A stretch of 64,000 nt of DNA from Bathynomus jamesi. Its lineage: Eukaryota; Arthropoda; Malacostraca; Isopoda; Cirolanidae. Under the pieces are notes generated by a model. That model was given only the letters and a program-made list of their open reading frames with translations. It had not been told where the DNA came from and did not search any database. Positions within the stretch are counted from its first letter, which is position 1, and each line of letters starts with the position of its first letter. Shown piece after piece: positions 54,901-64,000 of the stretch. The position numbers and the translations under genes were made by a program. The stretch is taken from positions 62,001 to 126,000 of the forward strand of contig JAJOZX010009426.1 in assembly GCA_023014485.1 (NCBI GenBank). Direction: 5' to 3'.

Positions 54901-57145
54901 AGCCATCAAAAACTACCCTCAGTTTGGTGGTAGTTTTGTCTCGCCGTACCACTGCATGGTGTGGCAGATAATGTGCCTCCTGGCTCACCAGCTCACCTTG
55001 CACCCTTTCAGCATAGCCCTCCCTTACATAACTTAGGATGGCCTCATCGTATTCAATTAACAACTCCTCATTTTTTCTTAGCCTGTACAATGAAGTCTCC
55101 AACCTCCGATTAGCTAGCTGAAGGTTTGAACCGGGTTTGCAAGAATCCTTCCATGGTAGGCCAACTTCATAGCAACCATCTCTAAACCCAATCCCTTTTT
55201 CAAATTGCTCTAAAACATCATTGTTCACTGTACTTGCCTGGTTGTCCTTTATGCCAATAGATTCAAGTTCCCAAAACGCTTTCAAATGCCTTTCCAGACC
55301 ATGGCTGTTCTCCTCAATCTTAACAAAAAGAAGAGCCTTAACTTCCATTTCATTGCAATAACTACCATGTAGCATCCAGCCTAGCTTACTTTCAATAGCT
55401 ACCTGGCCTTGAGATGTACGGACAATATTACCAGTGATGAAGTCCCAATAATAGTCAGCTCCAATCAAAAGACTAATATCTTCTGTTCCCTCAAACTTAT
55501 TATTGCCCAAATTAATTCCTTTAACTTGCAATTCTTGGACACATGCCATATCTAAACAAGTAGTGACTGGAGCACAAAGTTCCTCAATCTCTACAGTTTG
55601 GACCTTGATAGTGGGACTTTGCGGTAACAACCCTTTAACCAGAACTTCTACCTTCTTAAATTTGGTTCGGTTTTGAACGGAACCCCCAAACCCAGAAATT
55701 CTTAAATTTTCCCTCTTAAGTTCTTTAAACTTCAATTTTCTGGAAATTCTGGTCTTAATAAAACTACACTGGCTACCACTATCAAACAACACTCTTACAG
55801 TAGCTTCTCCCTCATTCCCAATTAATAAGGCTGCAGTTGTTTGCAATAATCCCCCTTTACTTTTACTCCCTTGCATAGCAGTGGCATGTGCCACTGATGT
55901 CTCTACTTCTGGGGTAGGCCTACTAAGAGTGTTTTCACACAATAATGGCTGATGCCTACCATGACATTTTTTGCACAAAATTTTAAACTTACAAAACCTT
56001 GCTCTATGACCTATCAAAAAACATTTAAAACATGCTGTGGACTTAGTTACCCTGTCCTTTCTCTCCTCAAAGGGTAAGGCCTCAGCCACCTCACATTTAT
56101 ATGACTTGTGGTTGCCTTCGCAAAATATGCATTCCTTGATTCCCTTTAATTTATTCTCAGAGGAGGCATGTAGAGCTGACACTGTACCTGGGCTATTCCT
56201 TTTTGTGGAAACTTTGGTGCTGTGCCTGCCTTTGTCCCTTTGTTTACCATCCCACTGTGCAAACTCAACTCCCTCTCGTCTTGCTAATTCGGTGCCTAAA
56301 AGACTTAACATCTGCTGAAGGGGGATGTACACATGTTCTGCAGAGTGTCCCCTACTTAATTCAAGCAAAATTGAGCTAGGCAATTTAGACTCCAGTGTAG
56401 GAACCAACATTATACCATACTTTTCCATTCCTACACCCAAGTTGTCCAGGGACCTAGTTCTAATTTCAAATTCATCATATAACTGCCGTAACTCCTTGAC
56501 ACTATTAGGATTATTAACAGGAGGTATAGCTAAAAGTGCACGGAGGTGGCTTTTAATTAAGATCTCTGGCTTACCAAACCGTTTCTTTAATATATCCCAA
56601 GCCACATTATAATTAGCCTCTGTTAATGCTAATCCTGCTATAGTCTTTGCTGCCTCCCCTTCCAAGAGGGACCGCAAATAATTAAACTTCTCCACGGCAC
56701 TTAACACTTGACTAGAATGAACTGCTGATTGAAAACTGTCTGCCCATCCTTGCCATTCCTGAATACTCCCAGAAAATGTTTTGAGTACAAGCCTCGGTAA
56801 TTGAACTACAGATCTGTTAACCTTAACTTCATTATCAGACCTGGTCTCTAACTGTACTGAGCTACTAAACTCTTTTGCTCGGAGGCCTACGTTAATTATA
56901 TCATCAATAATCTCTTCAAAGTAAATTATGTTGTTTTCTATTTCATCCTCTTCTATAAGAGCCTCAATTTTAACATTTACCTCACTTAGAGCAACCTTTT
57001 TAGTTTCTAATATGGAAAGCTGCGCAGTCACTAAGCGTAAATCCTCTTGCTCTATGGCAGAATCTATAGTGGCAATGACCTTTGTAATTAGACCTTTGTA
57101 GGCGCTTCTCCTTTTTATAAATTTGTTCAATTCAGATGCACTCAT
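51923..57145 (-). pseudogene. BEL gag-pol, copy 3
   Basis: Gag-protease through the RT start is a single open frame (57145-54872), about 757 residues, with DUF1759-like gag, three zinc knuckles and DSG protease. The array-wide RT change follows at about 54880. A one-base loss near 54541, next to YVDD, is shared with copy 2. RNase H through integrase is then open (54528-52093) until a lost T near 52110 truncates the last residues. Gag has one private substitution (LELSRG for LQLSRG near 56360). Confidence 0.87.
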
Positions 57146-57319
57146 CTTCAATGTAAACAACCCTTGGGCTCAATACCAAATGAGCTGAATTGGCAGAAAT
57201 ACTTAACCAAACTGATCAAACGCAAATTTTACTTTCAAATAAACTGAATTGCTAGGTGGGGTACTAACCAACACCAGTATGGAATACCAATTTTTCCACC
57301 CAAGTAACTGGCGCACTGG

Positions 57320-57790
57320 TCTGCAACCTTCGCCTACGAATAATAAACCAAATTAACCAAACTGGTAAATGTAGGCCAAAAACAACGACAGACAAGTAGC
57401 CAAGTTTCGCAATTGGGCAACCAAACTTTCTACCCTGGTACCTTAATTCAATAATAACCCAAAATTAACCAAACCGGTAAAATGTAGGCCAAAACAACGA
57501 CAGACGACTGGCCAAGTTTCGCAATTGGGCGACCAAACTTTTTACCCTGGGACCTTAATTCAATAATAACCCAAATTAACCAAACCGGTAAAATGTAGGC
57601 CAAAACAACGACAGACGACTGGCCAAGTTTCGCAATTGGGCTACCAAACTTTTTACCCTGGGACCTTAATTCAATAATAACCCAAAATTAACCAAACCGG
57701 TAAAATGTAGGCCAAAACAACGACAGACGACTGGCCAAGTTTCGCAATTGGGCTACCAAACTTTCTACCCTGGGACCTTAATTCAATAAT
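57320..57790 (-). repeat. Leader minisatellite, copy 3
   Basis: Four 111-112-base units nearly identical to those of copy 1 (one difference near 57531, GGGCGACC for GGGCTACC). Confidence 0.85.
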
Positions 57791-57878
57791 ACTCAACCCG
57801 TCTAGGCCTAACTTGGGCTACAATTTGCACAATCAGAACTTTGCCGAAAAATAGTCACTGACTCAGTCTTGGGGTAGA

Positions 57879-57896
57879 ATCCGGTTCGAAGGACCA
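57879..57896 (-). promoter_or_regulatory. Putative primer-binding site (copy 3)
   Basis: TGGTCCTTCGAACCGGAT on the minus strand, immediately 3' of LTR 4, identical to copy 1. Confidence 0.6.
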
Positions 57897-58404
57897 TGTT
57901 ATTTTTATTTATTTGTCGGGTTCAAAATCCCAGCTGAGCCGTGAACGGCCAAATTCTAAAGGGCCAGTTCTATCTGAAGCCCAAGTTAAGCTAAATTAAA
58001 ACTTACGGATTTGAGATCCTATTAGGTCCTACCTCAGGGTAACCTCAGGGTTGCTGACTCGATGCGGGCCTACCTTAGACCTTAGTTACATGAATTTTAA
58101 TTAAACAAAAAGGGTACTATTTATGGTCTTCTTTCTCAACCTTGCAACAACAACGCAACCTGGACTATTGCACGGTGCAACAATCTTGTATCTAAACAAC
58201 CAAACTGAATTGCAAGAGAGCTCTCTACAAGACCACACCCTGTACGTACGACATCCCACAAACGAGTAGAAAGAACGCGCAGCACTCCAAAATGATGCCA
58301 ACAGTGTGACCAAACAATGATGCCACAAGAGCTCAAAAATGCTAGCTCTAAATTAAGTTAATTTTTCACTAACCTTACAATTATGAGATGGATATATATA
58401 CACA
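57897..58404 (-). repeat. BEL LTR 4 (shared by copies 3 and 4)
   Basis: A 508-base LTR nearly identical to LTR 2; one base is lost near 58101. Confidence 0.85.
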
Positions 58405-58444
58405 CCTTAACTTAATATATACAAGCAATGCTGCATCAATCAGC

Positions 58445-61400
58445 TTAGTCATCATATCGCCTTGGGACAATAATGGTTCTTCCTCTTCTAGATTTTCTAA
58501 CACTCCCCACCGAAGAGGCATTGTTGTCGTTACCTTCCGCAAGGTTAGCCAAGCCTTCTCCATGAGGCTGTAACTCAAATGTTTCATCTTGACTATCTGT
58601 GTTTTTGCTGATTTCTAAAGCATAGAGTTTTTGTATAGGTCTCTTTAACTTTCCTCCTGAAGTCTTTACCAGTGCAGACCTAACTAAATTGTCTTTGCCA
58701 ACAAACAACTCTTCAATTATGCCAAGCTTCCAGCATTGCCTTGGTCTTTCATCCCCAATCATTACCACTTCTCCCACCTTGATACAATTTGCATTGGAGC
58801 CCTTTACCTTGCCTGATGGGTAATAATTGAGTTCTGGCAAGTATTCCATCTGCCACCTCTTCCATAACTGACCTTGTAGCTCTTCAAGGTACCTGAACCG
58901 TCTGGTTAACTCTCCTTGAGTGCTCTGGATAGGCTGCAAGTCTTCTGGCACACTGGGGTTTGATGTTAATCGTTTACCACAAAGAAAATGATTTGGTGTC
59001 AATGGCTCTGCATCCTGCATACTGTTGTAAACAAAAGTGATAGGCCTACTGTTCACCATTGCTTCTACTTCACATAAAACAGTAGAGAATTCTTCTTGCT
59101 CAAATGAGCATTAGCTAAAAGTTTCTTTAATGGACACTTTACACTTCTCACTAGCCTTTCCCAAAATCCTCCCCACCATGGTGCTCTCTCAACAATAAAC
59201 TCCCACTGTACCCCTTGGTGTGAAAAGTAGGATTGGAATCCTTCCTCTTTTAGCAAGGACCAAATTTCTTGGAGTTCCTTTGCAGCCTTTTTGAAGGTTT
59301 TTGCATTATCCGATATGATTTTATTTGGGAAACCCCTTCTGTTCACAAACCTTTTAAAGGCCAAAAGAAATACATCACTACTTAAGTTGCTTACCAACTC
59401 CAAATGGATTGCTCTGGTGGTAGCACAGGTGAAAAGACATATATAACCTTTGTTAGACTCCCCTCGCTCATACACATAGACTGGCCCTGCAAAGTCTACT
59501 CCCACTACATCAAATGGGGCAGTATAGACACACCGTTCTCTTGGAAGTGGAGCCACCTTTTCATAATAAGGCTTTGCACTCCAACGCTTGCAAACCACAC
59601 ATTTATGCGAGACTTTTTTTACTACTTGTCTAATTTTGGGAATCCAAAATTGTTGTCTAATCTCTATTATCACTTCTCTAACTCCCGCATGTAACAGCTT
59701 ATGATGAGTATCCAGGATCAAAAGGTCCACAAAGTGCCCCCCAGAAGGTAGCAAAATTGGATGTCTTTTCTCCTCTGGAAGCCCAGAAAACTGTAGTCTA
59801 CCTCCTACTCTCAATAAATCCTGATCCAAAAACACATCCAAACCCTTGAGCGCAGAATGTGTTGGTAGAACCTGTAATGGATGGCTGGTGAGCAATTCTC
59901 TCTCTTCACCAAATTTTTCCTTCTGCATATATACCACCCAGTATTTCCTGGCTTGCTGAATCTCATTACTGTTCAGAATTCCTTCCCTTCTTGTTTCTCC
60001 CTTAATGTTGTTGGTAAATCTATATACCCATGCTGTCACTCTTAACAATCTTTTCAGACTGCTAATGTTCTCAAGCTTCAATATGGGGTCCTGCTGCATA
60101 ACTTGACAACTGTTCACAGCGCATTTTCTCACCTCACTCACCCATGCTTCTTCAGCCTGGCATTCTCCTACAATAGGCTGATTGGAAGGCCAGTTTTCAC
60201 TTCCAAGTTTTAGCCACTCTGGCCCATTCCACCACAAACTTGACTGTGAAAGATCTTTCACTGAAATTCCTCGGGTTGGTAAATCAGCGGGGTTTTGGAT
60301 GCCTGGACAATGCTTCCATTGCTTGGGATCTGTGTGCGCTTGAATTTCCTCCACCCTATTGGCAACAAATGGTTTCCATTTCCTTGCCTGACTTCTTAAC
60401 CAGTGCCAAACTATAGTGGAGTCTGTCCAATAATAGCTTGGAATTTCATAGAGGGCCAAAGACTTTCGCACTGTAATTGCAAGCCGACTAGCAATAACGG
60501 CACCCATCAATTCCAACCTTGGAACAGAAAGCCTTTTCAAAGGTGCTACTCTACTCTTTGCAGCAACCAACCTGCAACTTACTTCCTCTTGCAATGCGCC
60601 TCTTATATAAATACAAGTTGCATAGGCTTCCTCACTTGCATCACAAAAGATGTGCAGCTCCAAATTGTCTGGACTATTGTTCAACTCTCCAAAGTACCAT
60701 CTTGGGATTTCAATGTCTCCAAGATGTGCCAATTCTTTGAACCAATATTTCCACCTTGTCTCATTCTCAGCCAGCTCTACTAAAGATTTCCCATTGAAGG
60801 TAAACAAATCATCATCTTGCTGCCAAACAATGCCTAGCACCTTTGCATCTATTGCCCACAACTCCTTAATACCAGAATCCTCAATACTTTCTGCTGCATC
60901 AGGTACTACACAGGAATGACTCATAAACTCTTGTAATTGCGAATGATTGGTCTGCCATTTTCTAAGCTCCATGCCAGCCTCCCTCATTATAGCTCTAGCC
61001 TCCATGAATATCTGTTTAGCCATTTCTGTATTATCCACGGAACACAGCAAATCATCAACATAAAAATTTTTCCTTATGTGTTCAATAGTGTTAGGATAGA
61101 CTTCAGAATATTTCTTAAAATGGTACTGCATAGTAGCTGCCAACAGAAATGGACTAGAGCTGAGGCCAAACAACACTGACTTCATTCTATATGCTTGAAC
61201 CTTAGGTTCATTTTCCAACAAGTCTTTCGTATCCACCCACAGATACCTTACTGCATCTCTGTCCTCTGGTTTTAACTTTATCCGCAAAAAGGCTTGCTTC
61301 ACATCTGCAGTCAATGCTACTCTACCAAACCTGAATCTCAGTAACAAGGAAAATAAATCTGCATTTAAATTTGGCCCAGCATCCAAACAGTCATTCAAGG

Positions 61401-63665
61401 ACACACCACCTTTGGTTTGGCTGAGCCATCAAAAACTACCCTCAGTTTGGTGGTAGTTTTGTCTCGCCGTACCACTGCATGGTGTGGCAGATAATGTGCC
61501 TCCTGGCTCACCAGCTCACCTTGCACCCTTTCAGCATAGCCCTCCCTTACATAACTTAGGATGGCCTCGTATTCAATTAACAACTCCTCATTTTTTCTTA
61601 GCCTGTACAATGAAGTCTCCAACCTCCGATTAGCTAGCTGAAGGTTTGAACCGGGTTTGCAAGAATCCTTCCATGGTAGGCCAACTTCATAGCAACCATC
61701 TCTAAACCCAATCCCTTTTTCAAATTGCTCTAAAACATCATTGTTCACTGTACTTGCCTGGTTGTCCTTTATGCCAATAGATTCAAGTTCCCAAAACGCT
61801 TTCAAATGCCTTTCCAGACCATGGCTGTTCTCCTCAATCTTAACAAAAAGAAGAGCCTTAACTTCCATTTCATTGCAATAACTACCATGTAGCATCCAGC
61901 CTAGCTTACTTTCAATAGCTACCTGGCCTTGAGATGTACGGACAATATTACCAGTGATGAAGTCCCAATAATAGTCAGCTCCAATCAAAAGACTAATATC
62001 TTCTGTTCCCTCAAACTTATTATTGCCCAAATTAATTCCTTTAACTTGCAATTCTTGGACACATGCCATATCTAAACAAGTAGTGACTGGAGCACAAAGT
62101 TCCTCAATCTCTACAGTTTGGACCTTGATAGTGGGACTTTGCGGTAACAACCCTTTAACCAGAACTTCTACCTTCTTAAATTTGGTTCGGTTTTGAACGG
62201 AACCCCCAAACCCAGAAATTCTTAAATTTTCCCTCTTAAGTTCTTTAAACTTCAATTTTCTGGAAATTCTGGTCTTAATAAAACTACACTGGCTACCACT
62301 ATCAAACAACACTCTTACAGTAGCTTCTCCCTCATTCCCAATTAATAAGGCTGCAGTTGTTTGCAATAATCCCCCTTTACTTTTACTCCCTTGCATAGCA
62401 GTGGCATGTGCCACTGATGTCTCTACTTCTGGGGTAGGCCTACTAAGAGTGTTTTCACACAATAATGGCTGATGCCTACCATGACATTTTTTGCACAAAA
62501 TTTTAAACTTACAAAACCTTGCTCTATGACCTATCAAAAAACATTTAAAACATGCTGTGGACTTAGTTACCCTGTCCTTTCTCTCCTCAAAGGGTAAGGC
62601 CTCAGCCACCTCACATTTATATGACTTGTGGTTGCCTTCGCAAAATATGCATTCCTTGATTCCCTTTAATTTATTCTCAGAGGAGGCATGTAGAGCTGAC
62701 ACTGTACCTGGGCTATTCCTTTTTGTGGAAACTTTGGTGCTGTGCCTGCCTTTGTCCCTTTGTTTACCATCCCACTGTGCAAACTCAACTCCCTCTCGTC
62801 TTGCTAATTCGGTGCCTAAAAGACTTAACATCTGCTGAAGGGGGATGTACACATGTTCTGCAGAGTGTCCCCTACTTAATTGAAGCAAAATTGAGCTAGG
62901 CAATTTAGACTCCAGTGTAGGAACCAACATTATACCATACTTTTCCATTCCTACACCCAAGTTGTCCAGGGACCTAGTTCTAATTTCAAATTCATCATAT
63001 AACTGCCGTAACTCCTTGACACTATTAGGATTATTAACAGGAGGTATAGCTAAAAGTGCACGGAGGTGGCTTTTAATTAAGATCTCTGGCTTACCAAACC
63101 GTTTCTTTAATATATCCCAAGCCACATTATAATTAGCCTCTGTTAATGCTAATCCTGCTATAGTCTTTGCTGCCTCCCCTTCCAAGAGGGACCGCAAATA
63201 ATTAAACTTCTCCACGGCACTTAACACTTGACTAGAATGAACTGCTGATTGAAAACTGTCTGCCCATCCTTGCCATTCCTGAATACTCCCAGAAAATGTT
63301 TTGAGTACAAGCCTCGGTAATTGAACTACAGATCTGTTAACCTTAACTTCATTATCAGACCTGGTCTCTAACTGTACTGAGCTACTAAACTCTTTTGCTC
63401 GGAGGCCTACGTTAATTATATCATCAATAATCTCTTCAAAGTAAATTATGTTGTTTTCTATTTCATCCTCTTCTATAAGAGCCTCAATTTTAACATTTAC
63501 CTCACTTAGAGCAACCTTTTTAGTTTCTAATATGGAAAGCTGCGCAGTCACTAAGCGTAAATCCTCTTGCTCTATGGCAGAATCTATAGTGGCAATGACC
63601 TTTGTAATTAGACCTTTGTAGGCGCTTCTCCTTTTTATAAATTTGTTCAATTCAGATGCACTCAT
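58445..63665 (-). pseudogene. BEL gag-pol, copy 4 (best preserved)
   Basis: Gag-protease to RT start is open (63665-61395), and after the array-wide RT change near 61404 a single frame runs through YVDD, RNase H and the integrase catalytic core to 59065. There a lost T near 59095 shifts the frame, and the remaining integrase C-terminus is open in another frame (59059-58445). A 3-base in-frame deletion near 61567 removes one Asp relative to copies 1 and 3. Apart from the shared RT change, only one frame break is seen. Confidence 0.88.
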
Positions 63666-64000
63666 CTTCAATGTAAACAACCCTTGGGCTCAATACCAAA
63701 TGAGCTGAATTGGCAGAAATACTTAACCAAACTGATCAAACGCAAATTTTACTTTCAAATAAACTGAATTGCTAGGTGGGGTACTAACCAACACCAGTAT
63801 GGAATACCAATTTTTCCACCCAAGTAACTGGCGCACTGGTCTGCAACCTTCGCCTACGAATAATAAACCAAATTAACCAAACTGGTAAATGTAGGCCAAA
63901 AACAACGACAGACAAGTAGCCAAGTTTCGCAATTGGGCAACCAAACTTTCTACCCTGGTACCTTAATTCAATAATAACCCAAAATTAACCAAACCGGTAA

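Larger units (their letters stand above)
51379..58404 (-). mobile_element. BEL/Pao retrotransposon copy 3
   Basis: 5' LTR 57897-58404, leader with four minisatellite units, intact 1.5-kb gag/protease region and most of pol, 3' LTR 51379-51882. Confidence 0.88.
57897..64000 (-). mobile_element. BEL/Pao retrotransposon copy 4, cut by window end
   Basis: The 3' LTR, full coding region and the start of the leader (first minisatellite unit and part of the second, 63840-64000) are present. The 5' LTR lies outside the window. The array may continue. Confidence 0.87.

Overview
The window is eukaryotic and reads as a transposable-element graveyard from an invertebrate, most likely an arthropod; a crustacean or chelicerate seems plausible but I cannot fix the taxon. 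The grounds are GT-AG introns, AATAAA signals, tRNA-derived SINEs, and mariner, piggyBac, hAT, CR1-like, RTE-like and BEL/Pao elements in one 64-kb stretch. There is no operon structure, and the only sequence I recognise as an ordinary host gene is the last exon of a THUMPD1/TAN1-like gene (minus strand, 32.0-32.7 kb).

Left part (0-10 kb): a decayed Cys-rich (CXC-like) multicopy gene on the minus strand; a near-intact intron-containing member (copy A) of an unfamiliar multicopy family, lying between imperfect inverted repeats; two LINE tails; an N-terminal fragment of the same family (copy B); a tRNA-SINE; a mariner split by a LINE insertion; and an inverted SINE pair between TA microsatellites. 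Middle (10-24.7 kb): a decayed minus-strand LINE whose endonuclease is split by a nearly complete CR1-like LINE (ORF1 with an SGNH esterase, ORF2 with EN and RT), which is itself split by a 2.7-kb piggyBac at a TTAA. A second minus-strand LINE with a (CAA)n tail and an ORF1-like remnant follow. From 25.6 to 29.3 kb lie copy C, carrying a paired MITE, and an RTE-like LINE. From 29.3 to 33.4 kb there is mostly featureless AT-rich DNA with a perfect 29-bp hairpin and the THUMPD1 exon. From 33.4 to 38.3 kb lie an RNase H-bearing LINE tail, copy D interrupted by a 1.7-kb hAT with perfect target duplications, and a TA-flanked MITE.

Right part (38.345-64 kb): a head-to-tail array of at least four nearly identical BEL/Pao LTR retrotransposons on the minus strand, each sharing one LTR with its neighbour (LTR-internal-LTR-internal...). 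The fourth runs off the window. All copies carry the same one-base frame change inside RT and the same 112-bp x 4 minisatellite in the leader; otherwise they differ mainly by private one-base indels.

Two things merit most attention. One is the shared-LTR tandem BEL array. The other is the copy A-D family, whose conserved residues occur in the order of an RNase H-like hAT transposase (Asp, C-x2-H, RW, Glu, C-terminal dimerisation-like block) and whose best copy is bounded by inverted repeats. That suggests an unclassified DNA transposon, but it is inference, not proof.
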